From the NCBI GenBank assembly GCA_016858145.1, contig JAEHOE010000104.1, positions 372,001 through 436,000 of the forward strand: a stretch of DNA of 64,000 nt, given 5' to 3'. Made by a program: the position numbers and the translations under genes. Shown here one piece after another: positions 1-10,800 of the stretch. Within the stretch, counting starts at the first letter, position 1. Each line of letters starts with the position of its first letter. This stretch comes from Edaphochlamys debaryana. Lineage: Eukaryota; Chlorophyta; Chlorophyceae; Chlamydomonadales. Under the pieces are notes generated by a model. That model did not search any database and was not told the origin of the DNA. It saw only the letters and a program-made list of their open reading frames with translations.

Positions 1-3000
1 CGCCCAAGCCAGAGCCGAGCCCAGGCGAGCGGACTGAGCGGACCCTGGGCTATTGTTGGGGTTGCCAAAGATAAAGCCGGGCGGCGGGGGCTTGGCGGTG
101 GGGGTGAGGGGTGGGGGTGGGTTGGCAGGCGGGCTGGGCGACGGCGGCGCGGGGCAGGTGACGGAGCAGTTCTTGCAGTGCGTGGGCTTCGAGGTGCCGT
201 TGACGTCGATCATGTAGTCGCGGGGCCACAGCCCGCCCGTGTACTTGTCCTGGCACAGCACGGCAGACCTGGGAAGGGAGGAGCGAAGACCAGGAGGGGG
301 TCGGTAGAAGGAGCAAGACCTTAATCCGAATCCAGATGCGTGCGTGCGGCAACCATGCATGAACCCCAGCCAGATCCAACCCGGCAGATCGATCCAGATC
401 CAGATCCCGGTGCCTCACTTGTCGCAGGCCAGGGCGCTGATGTTCACGCAGCTCATCCAGCAGTACACCTGCGGGTCAGGGACACAGAGGGAGTGCGTGG
501 GGTGCGTGCGCGGCCGGGGACGGACCGGCAAGCCGGAGCCGAGGCCGGGGGTACGAAGAGACCAGCCGCTGGCTGGTGCTCGCTTGCTATGCTCGCGTCC
601 CTGTCTCGCTCTGCTCCCGCACTCCAGACCGAAGAACTCTTGCACGCATCTACCTGGTCAGCCCCGCACGAGTTCTCGTCCACCAGGCGGCGGCGAGCGG
701 GGGTGCAGCCCACTGAGGGCACCGCGGCCGCCTCGCCCGCCTGGAAGGCCCGGTGGGTTGCCGCATAGTACTGTGCGAACGTCATGCGGCGGGCTGCCTG
801 GAAGCGGTCCCTGCTGTCGCCGCCGCGGATCTGCACCTGCTGATCGGATCCAGCGGCAATGGAAGCCAGGCTGTCGTCCAGGAGCAGCTCCGCCTCCAGA
901 TCTGGATCCGAGATCTGGAGCACCGAGTCCGGCGGCGGCATGAACATGCGGCCGAACCAGGCGCGCACGCCGCCGCCCATCCCAGAGGACAGCACCTGGG
1001 GTTGGGTTACGAGGGCAAGTGTGCAGGGCATTCAAAGTCTGACTCCAGAAATGAGGGCCCTGAGGGCCCCCAGCTAACACTAACATGGCAGGTCGCATGT
1101 TCACTCTTCTGTCCCTGTCTAAGCCGACATGGGGAAGCTCCCGCGTCCCGCCCACCCCGTGTCGTCCCCACCTCGTGCATGGGCGTGTGGGGCTGCGCGG
1201 CTCCCTCCGCCGCGGGCCGCATCCAGCGCTGCACGCCCTCCCCGTTCATGACCAGTAGGGCGCCCTCGGGCAGACGGGGCGCCACCACGCTGCCGTCGGG
1301 CAGGGTCACCACCAGGTCCTGCGAGCGCCTGCGGAAGGGGGGTGGGGGAAGAAAAGAAGAGGGAGGGTTTGGAGGTTGAGTCACAGGGGAGTGCCGGTGG
1401 GGGGCGGGAGGCAGGGTCACCAGTAGGTCCCGGGAGCGCCTGCGGAAGAGGGGAGCGTGGGAGAGGAACGGAATGAAGGAAATCCTCGGAAACCTGCTGT
1501 GCCTTGGTCGAGGTGGCACGACTCGGGTAACTACCATACTTGGTTGAGTGGGAAGGAGGACGGCATGGCAGGGAGATCGTGTAATGGGCGGTCGAGGTGC
1601 GCAAGTACGTACGGCAGATTGGGTAGCTACGGCGAAGGGCACGTCAGCCTGGCTGGTGGGGCTGACCTGGGCCCCTGAGGCTCTGCAGTGGCGGCGGCGG
1701 CGCGGTCAAAGAGCTCAGCGGGGCTCATGACCTGCATGGGGCCGCCGGGGCACGGCAGTCAGGACTTGTAGCGGTCATTGTACTGATGAGCCGGTTTATT
1801 TAACGGCCCCAAGCGCCCTCACCCCGCCCAAAACCAGAATCCCCCGCCCACCCACCTCCTCACCCCGCCCCACCCCCTCCCCAACCACGCCCACCCACCC
1901 GCCCACCCACCCACCAGGAAGAGCCCCACGTCCGAGTGCATGGCCAGCGTGTGGGGCGCCCGGGGCTCCGGCGAGGGCTCAAACACGTGGAAGTGCTCGA
2001 GGCTCTCGGCCCGCTGGACCGCGGTCTGGAGGGCGGAAGGAAGCGTGTGGAGCAAGGACCGGGCCGGCGGGGAAGAGTGCGTGTGGGGACGACAAGGGAT
2101 TGGGCTCGTGTTTAACCAGCGGAGCCCGCAAACGAGAACCGACCTTGAAGCACTGGGCCGGGTGGGCGCAGGCCTGCTTGCCGTACAGAACAGCATCAAG
2201 TACGGCAGCGTACGCCTCGCCCGCCTGGGATACTGCGGCGCGCAGCTTGGCGGAGGACGCGGCGAAGGCAGGGCAGGCCTGCGCGGGGGTGAGGCACGGG
2301 TAGGTCTCAGTTGCAGGCTTTGGTCAGCTGCTGCGTTGTAACCCCTGCCGTTGCACTGAGGCGAGGGCTGGTCTCAGCAAACCTATCTATCTCTGGTGCT
2401 GTGTCCCGGCCATCACGCTAATCACGCACGGCAGCCAAGGCTCACCCGGGCGACGTCCTCTGGAAGGGGCTGCGCCAGGCCGGCGCGTGTGGAGGTGGCG
2501 ATGGTGTTGCGCCTGGCGCCATCATCCATCGCCACCTGGGACGAACGTGGGGGAGGTGGGTAGAAAAGACAAGGCGGGAAGGGGGGCTTAGGCCGCATAT
2601 CGTACATGGGGTACATATGAGACGACATGATGTACGTTACAGCGCACAGGAGTACCAGACCCCGTACACTGCAAGTGCTCTCTGTACCGCCCTTACGCGC
2701 CGGCCGGAGCCCTCTCGCTCACACGTCCCCTCATGCCACAACCACGCATGAGCGGTCCTGAGCTAAGCGACACTCTGGCAGGAGGCTTGAGCCTCGATCG
2801 CAGGAGCCTGGCCCATCCCCCTTTCCCGTACGCACGCTCCGTTTCAGGCGCCGTTCGCTTGCCTGCTGCTGACGCGCTTTGCGCCGCCGGGCGATGGGGG
2901 ACTTGCGTGACTCTCGCGCCATGTCCTGCCCGAACCTGCCCAAGCTCCCTTCCCTTCCACCACCCCGTCTCCCCGCTCAGCCCCCGCGTCAACCAGCATC

Positions 3001-3455
3001 CTGTCCCCCGCCTTGCCCTCGTCGCGTCCCCCACCTGACGCAGCTCCAGATCTCCGCTAAGGGCGCACGCCGCGAGGTCAGCCAGGGCCGCGTGCGTAAC
3101 GTCCACCTCGCTCAGGCCAGTCATCGCGAACATGCCCAGCCCGGACACGGCATCGCGCACCGCGGCGAGCGTGGCGGCATCCGGAGCCTGAGGTAAAAGA
3201 GGTCAGGCGGGCAAGTTGAAATGTGTGGGGCGAGGGCGGACGCTTGCTTGCGAACGCTGGTTCGCATAAGCAACGTCCAGTCGTGACGAGCGACACGCGC
3301 ACGCGAGCCGCGTGAGCTGCAAGCGCGGCCGACCGATCGGGGCCCACCTGGAGGTCCGCGAGAGAGAATGCCGGGAGGTCGTAAGCCGGGTACGCGACTG
3401 CGTGCTGCGCGCAGCCGGCCGCGATGGCAAGGATGGCGAGGAAGAGCGGCGCCAT
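1..3455 (-). CDS. Secreted 2-oxoglutarate/Fe(II) oxygenase-like protein (3' end outside window)
   Basis: Ten exons read leftwards: 3348-3455, 3035-3187, 2446-2535, 2144-2278, 1915-2025, 1667-1731, 1172-1328, 654-995, 419-468 and 1-268 (still open at base 1). All junctions are GT-AG and keep frame. Residues 1-21 form a hydrophobic signal peptide (MAPLFLAILAIAAGCAQHAV). The core resembles the isopenicillin-N-synthase-type double-stranded beta-helix: an HSD motif (H192, D194) followed about 80 residues later by a GALLVMNGEGVQRW-like strand and H272 (PMHE), the expected 2-His-1-carboxylate iron site. After the fold comes a Cys-rich stretch (CWMSC, then CKNCSVTC) and a Pro-rich linker, unlike typical cytosolic family members. 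The substrate is unknown; export through the secretory pathway is inferred from the signal peptide. Exon structure is well supported; the precise activity is not. Confidence 0.72.
1301..1451 (-). repeat. Exon-edge duplication in intron of oxygenase gene
   Basis: Bases 1301-1340 span the acceptor side of exon 1172-1328 and a few intron bases. Bases 1412-1451 in the upstream intron repeat them in the same orientation with about 35 of 40 matches, including the CCGCAG acceptor. The second copy could act as an alternative acceptor, but it is not needed for the model. Confidence 0.8.
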
Positions 3456-4773
3456 ACTGCCGCCGACGTGGGACCGCCTTGTTACAAGACGGTAACGAAA
3501 TGATCAGCACAAACCAGGGCCCGGAATGAAGCGGGCAGGTCGGGGCGCGATGCAAGTCCGGTGCGTACCAGCAAGGCTGTATGGTACAGCCTCTACCACG
3601 GACAGCTGGCCCTGACTGACCGACTGGCAAGGGCTTGACACAAGCTTTGCCAATGTATCGCTTCCGCATACCTTCCTACGCGTTGCATTATTTTCTACCG
3701 CAAAACGTTGTCTCGGTTACCGCCATTATGTCACGGTTACGGTCTTTTTCGGGGCGCTCTGGCTGCAAAGGTCGTCTGAAATTGTTGCGAAGTGTCCAGA
3801 TTGAGGCTCCCGCGTTGTTGTCGCTTTGACTCGGCCAGGGGACCGGCCGGGTTAGGACGGTCCGCCACGTACCCTAGCGCACGGCGTGCGGCAGCGGCTA
3901 CATCGACTTGTTTGCGCCGACAGAGCAAGGAGAACAGAAAGTACAGTTCCCACATTGGTGGCACCCTGCTCTTCTCCTCGCTCGTGCCATGCAAAAAGCG
4001 GCTGCAACTTCAAGATTACGCTGCGTGGCCCGTGTGAACCTCCGTGTGGCCCCTTCGTCATCGTCCGGACTACGCTGCACGGCCCCTGCGAGCACAGAAC
4101 CCCCCGGGCCCCGGTGCTCCCTGACTGCTATGACGACGAGCGCCCCACGTGTGGACGCTCCCCCATAGGACGGTCCGCCACGCACTCTTAACCCCCGGCT
4201 TGGCCCCCGGCCCCCGGCGCCGACACCAGGAGCAAGGGAAGCAAGTACACCGTTCGCCCGCGCGGCTTGCCCCAGGCTAGCCCCTCAGTGGTGCGCGATG
4301 CTGGCACCCTGCTTCTCCTCATGCGTTGCAACAGCAGCTATACTCCTGCCAGCACATGCCCTCGGCCCGCCGGCAGCATGCCCCAATGGCCTGCGCGTTG
4401 CATCCGCCTTCCGGGCTCCACCAGCTCAGAGTCACCCCCCACAGCCCTCCACACGCCCCAATGCAACCTTCCAGCCCGTGCGCACATCCACACCTCTGCC
4501 TGCAGCACGTCCAAGGCTCCGCCGGCGAGGTCCCAATCCTCGTAGAATAAGAGTCAGAGGATATGCAACCTGCAACCATACCGCACAAACATCTTGTGTT
4601 GGCGCCAACACGGCCGCCGGGCCTTGCCGCAAGGCAAACACACCCATGCTCCCACCCGTCGTCCGCAGTGAGTCACACCAGCGTCAGTGCGCTTGGCACA
4701 CCAAGCCCCAACCCCATCCATCCCCAGTGTTCACGTGCCACAGGTCTGCAACAAGATAGATCTCGACTGCCAG
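3456..4773. other. Intergenic region with short repeats
   Basis: It lies between the start of the oxygenase gene and the stop of the RNase H2B gene, both on the minus strand, so it should hold the 3' UTR of the latter and the promoter of the former. No gene was recognised. It contains a 17-bp direct repeat (TAGGACGGTCCGCCACG at 3853-3869 and 4166-4182) and, between the two copies, a segment at 4050-4095 that recurs inverted near 26.4 kb. Confidence 0.6.
3853..4182. repeat. 17-bp direct repeats flanking a dispersed repeat segment
   Basis: TAGGACGGTCCGCCACG occurs at 3853-3869 and again at 4166-4182. Between them, 4050-4095 is nearly the reverse complement of 26409-26463; the distant copy has a few extra bases giving a CCGGAGCTCCGG palindrome. 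The layout resembles a small non-autonomous element, but no terminal inverted repeats or transposase were seen. Confidence 0.5.
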
Positions 4774-7503
4774 TCACTTCTTGGTGAAGTAGGACGTCAG
4801 CTTCTTGGTCCCCACGGCCTGCTTGGCCAGCGCCGCCTGCTTGGCCGCAGCGCGGGGGTCCACCTTCTGCTTCTTCTCGGGGGGTCCGCCCGAGGGGGGC
4901 GGCGGCGTGGGGCGCGGCGCGGGGGCCGCCGTGTTGGCTCCGTTGGACGGCTGCAGCGCCGCGCCTGGGGGTACGGGAGGGGGGTCAGGATGAGGACCGG
5001 ACGCGGTGTTATGGGGCCGAGCAAGGACCCCGGCACATAGGCTTCCCCGGCCCAGCTCACAACCTTGCTCAACAGGTCAAGCCGCCCAGGCAGCCATAGC
5101 TCCAACGTCGCCCTGATCCCTGTCCCAACCCGCCGCACCCCCTCACCCGGCCCCGCCTCCCTGACGGTCTCCGCCCCCAGGCTTGCCGCCAGGCGGCCCG
5201 CCCACGGCTCCCCCACGTACTCCCCGAGGAAGGACAGCACGTAGGCCGCCGCGTGGGGGGCCTCCATGCCCGCGACCTGGGGGGATCAAGAGGGGCAGGG
5301 CAGGGACGGGAGCGTTAACCTGAGTTTGAGCGAGGGCGGACGTTAAGTATGACCGCCGCGTTGCGAGCCTCCAAGCCCGCGACCTGGGAAGGGGATGAGG
5401 CAAGAGGGGCAGCAGGGAGTGAGGAGATCAGGGAGGAAAAAGGGAAGCTGAGGCCAGCGAGAGCGAACGGCAGCCGTGGGCGGCCTCCAAGCCTGCAAGT
5501 TTCGGGGCCGAGGCACGGGGAGCCGTACCGCCGGTAGCGACGAGGGCAGGCATCAGGGACGGAGGAGAGAAGCGCAGGGACGGTTGTTTACCCCTGGGCT
5601 GCAGCAAAGTACACCCGGGGAAGTACGAACAAACACACACCTGTGCCGACAGCGCGGACTGCAGGTGCCGCGCTTTGACCCGGAGCCACGCCAGCACCTG
5701 CGGGGCAGCGGCAGCACAAGGGGTTCCGATTGCGGCCTGACCCCAGCCGCACCTCCGCCAGCATCCCTGCCAGCATCGCCGGACACGCAAACGCTTATTA
5801 CCGTAGACCTGCCAACTCCACACAGGCCCCGGCCCCGGCACCCGCCTTAGCTCCCCTCCTCCCCCTTGGGGCCCCATCCCCCTTAGCTCACTTCCCCCTC
5901 AGCCCAGCTGCCCCAAGCCCCGCTCTCCACCCTCTCTAATCCCCTCCCACCCACGCACCCGCGTGTCGTTGAGGCGGTAGTAGGCCGTCTCATCCACCCG
6001 CTGCACATCGCACACGCACGCCAGGGACTGCTCCAGGGAGGGGCGCGGCCTGCGGACCGGGGTGTCAACTTAGTAAGCATTGCATGGTAGGGGGGCACGT
6101 GAGGTGGTTTGAGAGCATGCACGGTATTCGATCACGTGCGTCGGCAAGGAGCGTCAGGGCTGAGGCCATAGGACAGGAGGAGCTCACCTGCTCCCCGCCT
6201 TGGTCGGCGAGCCGCTCGGCTCCAGCACGCCCCCGTCAGCCGCCGCCGCCGGCGCTGCCTCTGGCTGCGCTGCCGCGCCGCCGCCGCCGCCGCCGCCGCC
6301 CAGGGCCTGCCCCTCCGCCACCTCCTTGAGCAGCGCCGCCAGATCCGGTGCCGTACTGTCGTAAAGGATGTCGTTCAGCTCCTTGTACTTGCCGGCCGGG
6401 CAGGCCTCGTCCTGGACGGCCGAGAGCACCAGACTTAGCCGAGTATCGGCGAGGCAGGTAAGACGCGGCAGCAAAGCATTGGGAAGAGGCTCTCGCTCGC
6501 TGTGAGTAAGGGTGGGGGAACGTCTGGGGGGCAAGGGTGGGGGAAAGGGTGGGGTGGAGTTGCTTGCTACGCACCTTGTCCCTTGCCTTGTCCAGAAGGG
6601 GCAACAGCATGAAGAGGGGGTCGTAGGCCGTGGCTAGAAAGACTCCACCGTCTGCAGTGACAGGGTGGGGAGTAAAGGGTGGGTGTGAGGGGCCTAGGCG
6701 TGCGGCATGTCGACAGGGCAGACTGCCTCCCAGCAGTGATGGGAAGGCGGTGAAAAGGAAGAGGGGCGGGGGTGCGGGGCTGGGCGCGGCCGCTAAACAC
6801 GCCGCTCGCTTTCAACGCCGCTGCGAACCAGCCTCAGCACGTCGGCACGTCGGCCCTGAGCCCTCGTACCCTCCACCTCCACACCAGCTCTCTCCCCTGC
6901 AGCATGCCTGGTGCTGTCCAACACACTTTGCCATGGCTCGCGCTCATACTGGATGTCACTGCCAGTCTACTGTGTTGCTGGCCACCGGGCTTAAGTAGGG
7001 GCAGCCGTTAGGGGCCGGGCCCTCGCTGCCCCATCGCCACCCCGCTTGGCCTGGGACGCACCCGCCAGCAGCCGGTCGCCGGTGTGCCAAGCGCTGTGCG
7101 TTTGCTTGAAGCGGTTCAGCTCCAGCAGGCGGCCCCCCTGGAGCATGAAGCCCTGGGGCCGGCCTGGGGGTTTGCGGCAGGAGCGTGGAGTGCGGCCGGA
7201 GGCAAGGGGAGGGGTTGGGGTGCAGGTCCCGAGGGTGCAGGTCGGGGTCACACCTCGCAGAACAGGACAGGCCGTGAAACCCGCCCCGGCGCACCAGTGC
7301 GAGGGTCTGGGAGTGACACGTTTGATAGCGATGTCGATTCGCCCTCTACAAGGCCTGCCGCGAGAGGGTTGAGTAGGGAGGAAATGATGGACTGGCACCC
7401 CGCGCGTACCTCGCCCCGCTTATTAGCAATGTATGCGTTGTGCGAGCTTGCCTGGCACCACCAGCACGCGCCAGACCTCCGCCGAGTCGCTGTTCGTGCT
7501 CAT
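4774..7503 (-). CDS. RNASEH2B: Ribonuclease H2 subunit B
   Basis: Eight exons: 7452-7503, 7062-7163, 6575-6651, 6188-6411, 5959-6049, 5641-5697, 5147-5276, 4774-4964. They give 307 residues, close to the 312 of human RNASEH2B. The N-terminal half matches the Ydr279 fold: GGRLLELNRFKQTHSAWHTG, then VFLATAYDPLFMLLPLL, equivalent to the DPLF segment of the family. A poly-Gly/Ala linker sits in exon 4, followed by the conserved YYRLNDTRVLAWL helix and a C-terminal helical region. The extreme C-terminus KKLTSYFTKK has the form of a PCNA-interacting peptide, as in animal orthologues. Subunit B is a non-catalytic scaffold of the nuclear RNase H2 complex, which removes RNA-DNA hybrids and misincorporated ribonucleotides. 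Intron 1 must start with GC (CAG|GCAAGC) to keep frame; the first downstream GT site would bring in a stop. Confidence 0.88.
5261..5418 (-). repeat. Exon-edge duplication in RNASEH2B intron
   Basis: The acceptor edge of exon 5147-5276 plus adjoining intron (5261-5305) is repeated in the same orientation at 5368-5418 inside the upstream intron. The copy keeps the CCCGCGACCTGGG core and the following AAGAGGGGCAG segment with small indels, so a second CCAG acceptor-like site is present about 110 bases from the real one. Confidence 0.75.
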
Positions 7504-7851
7504 GGCGCCCGCGCTGAGCTATGTTCACTGTGTCCTTTGGCTATACGTGTACCGTTGAAGCTATCTAACCTTCACGAAGTTTTGCTGGTGCCTGCTGAAG
7601 CTTGGCCATGCGGATTCTGGGCTTCCCGCCACAATTGTACGGGCTCGTCCACGTAAGAAGCTCGGGCCCCCAGAAAGCCCAAGCCGAGCGACCCGGATGT
7701 CGGAACAACAGCTAGTGAGCCTCTCAAGTCACACATAACTTTATTGGCTTTGTGGGCGCGCCACGCAGTCCCGAGCCCGAAAGCATCGCTCCTCGCAGCC
7801 TCGCTCCTCAGGGCTCAGCAGGCCGTGAAGGCTTCGCGCTGCTAGAGAGCG
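7504..7851. other. Divergent intergenic region, RNASEH2B / GH1 gene
   Basis: About 350 bases separate the start codons of two divergently transcribed genes, so this must contain both promoters and 5' UTRs. I see no clear TATA box or repeated operator. Confidence 0.5.
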
Positions 7852-10800
7852 ATGTCGACCAACGGTGCTCCCCCCGTCGAGCTCGCTGGCAGCGGCGCCC
7901 CTCGCTTCCTCAAGGGCTGCGCCATCTCCGTGTGGCAAAACAGCCCCGACACCGCCAGCCAATGGACCCAGTTCGCCCTCAAGCCGCACTCCATGCTAGA
8001 GCGCGTCGCCGGCAAGAACCCCCAGATGCGCATCGACAAGGGCTCGCCGGACTTCTGGCAGAGGTGGGCTCTCGTTGCGCCGGGGCTGCCTCGTCGGCGC
8101 CTTGCGTGCACGCCCCACACAGCCCCAGCCGCCCCTGCGCTACAGCGATACGTGCCGCGCTAGGACCGGCCCCCGCTCGCCAAGATCTTGCTTCACGACT
8201 TCCGCGCTTGCCGGGCGCGGCCGGCGCTGGGACCCGTGGGCCCGGCCGGGCCCGCGCGACCGGGTGGCGGCGGCCGCGGTTGCGCGAGCCGCTATGTCCC
8301 CGCACGCTTGGCTTCTGCGCCACCGTTTTCTTACGCTTGCTCAACCCCGCTCCCCCGATCTCCCCCAGGTATGAGGACGACATCGCTGCCGCGCGGCTGC
8401 TCGGCTCCAACAGTTTCCGCGTGTCGCTGGAGTGGAGCCGCGTCATGCCGGAGGGGCCGGGGTGAGCGCTGGGCAGAGGGCCGGGTCCCGGGGGCGGGGG
8501 CGGGGGCGGGGGCGGGGGCGGGGGCGGGTGCAGGGGGAGATGAGCGAGATCCCGGCAGCTCCGTCTTCCCCTCCCCCCGACGCGACTCACCCCCTCGCTA
8601 CCGACGCGGCTCACCGCCCCCGGCCCTTACGTACCACCCCCCGGCCCTGCCCCCCCCTTAAACCCCCTCACAGGCTCATCGACCAGCAGGCCGTGTCCCG
8701 CTACTGCGACATCCTGCGCGCCTGCACCGCCGCGGGGCTGGAGCCCATGGTCACACTGCACCACTTCGTGCACCCGGAGGTGGGGTGGGGGGAGGGGGGG
8801 GGCGGGGCTGGAGGGGGGAGCAAGGGGGGACACAAGGGAGGGCGCAAGTATGCGGGCAAGGGGAGCAGAACAGAGTTGCGGGAGGACGGCGAGGCACACA
8901 GCGGCTGGAGGAGGGAGCAAGGGGGGACACAAGGGAAAGCGCAAGGGAAGCAGAATTGAGGTGCGGGAGGACACGAACGAGGGGGCTAGGGCAGGCAGGA
9001 GGAGAGTGCCAGGCAGGACTCACACGTGTGCTGGATCCCCCTCGCAGTGGTTCCAGCGCCTGGGCGGCTTCGAGAAGGAGTCCAACATCCGGTGAGGGGA
9101 GGGGGGCGAGGGCAGGAGGGTAGGAGGGTGGTTAGCACAAGGGCCTGGGCGAAACGAGGGAAAGGGAAGGGGGAGCGAGATGTAGAAGCAAGTTTCCAGG
9201 TTTTGCTGATGTGCTGTTTCCCCCTTCCCTGCAGGTACTTCGTCGAGTGGGCCGAGGTGGCGTTCCGCCTCTTTGCGCCCCTGGGCGTCAAGCTGTGGGC
9301 CACCTTCAACGAGCCAACGTGCGCTGCGTTCACAGGTGGGGCGACAGACAGCGGGGTCCATGCATGACCTAGAGAAGGGGGCAGGCAGGTGCCCTTTCAG
9401 TCCCTTCGCTAGCTTGCCGTAGCAGGCCCGCCCCCTCTTCGGCCCCGTAGTGTGCCTCGTGTTCCTCATCTGTTCCTCATACGCTCCTTTCCCCGCCCCG
9501 CCCCTCAACACCGTATGCTGCCTTGTTCTTCACCCCCACCACTGCCCCACCCACCCACCCAGGCTACATCGTGGGCATCCACGCGCCCGGCCGCCAAGGC
9601 GCCCTGGAGCTGGCGGGCCGCGTGCTGCTGTGCATGCTGCGCGCGCACGCGGCAGCGCACGCCTGCCTCAAGCGCCTGCCGGGGGGGCAGGCGGCGGAGG
9701 TGGGGCTGGTGCACCAGCAGATCCGGTTCGAGGCCGAGGGTGAGCCGGGGGCGGGGGGTGAGCCGGGGGCGGGGGGGTTTACAGTATCGTGCTGATGGCT
9801 GGGATGCTGTGATACCGGTAGTCTGTCTCGGTACTGGGCAGCGGTATGGGAGTTGGGGTTGTGCCTAGGCACCAAGGCACCAGGGTACGACACCTGCATG
9901 CGCAAGTGCGCCTCGCCCCGGCCGTACCATGTCCATTCCTCACCCCTCCCCGCGCTGGAGTGCATGTGCACCTTTGCCCGGCCGCCCTGTGACGTGCTCC
10001 CTCCCCCTTTGCCTTCCCGCGCCGGCCAGGCACCGGCGCCCTGTATGGCGGCGCGCGCTGGACGGCCGAGTGGCTGACTCACTGCTTCGGCTGGGACGTG
10101 GTGCACACGTGGCTGCTGACGGGGCACTTCGCGTGGCGCGTGCCGGGCAGCAAGGCGGGCGTGGAGGCGCAGGAGCCGGGCGTCAGGCCGCCGTGCGACT
10201 GGTGGGTACCGGTATCTGTGTGGAGGGCTTCGGGTTGGGCTGGGACTGGCATCCTTGACGTGTCTTGTCGTAGGGGTGGTGTCCTCTGGCAGGTCCCCAG
10301 GTATACTCCTCTCCTCCCTTGGACCCTCTCTATTGCCATGACTACTACTTCCGCTGCAGGATTTCTAACCCAGCTTCACCGGTCCTGTCCCCGTCCGCCC
10401 ACCTGAAGCACCACTCACCTTGTTTCCTCACCCCCCATTCTGTCTCCAGGCTGGGCATCAACTACTACACCAACGTCGTGCTCGACTGGCGCTGCGGCTT
10501 CACGGGCCGCCCGGGGGACGTGCTCACGGACATGGGGTGGCCCATCAGCCCCGAGGGCCTCTACAGGGCCATCGCGCACTGCGGCGAGCTGGGGGTGAGC
10601 ACAGCGGCGAGGGTTGGGCGGCGGGAGATGGGTAACTGGATATGGGCGGGAGAGGCACGGGCAACGAGCAGGGTGCAGGACCGTGGGGCCACGGGGTTTG
10701 TGAGGGTCTTGTTATCCTGGTCACTTGTCAAAAATTGCATGCGTGCTGGAGTCTCAGGCGGGTGCTGGGAGGAAGAGGCAGCTCCCAGGGCGCAGTTGGC

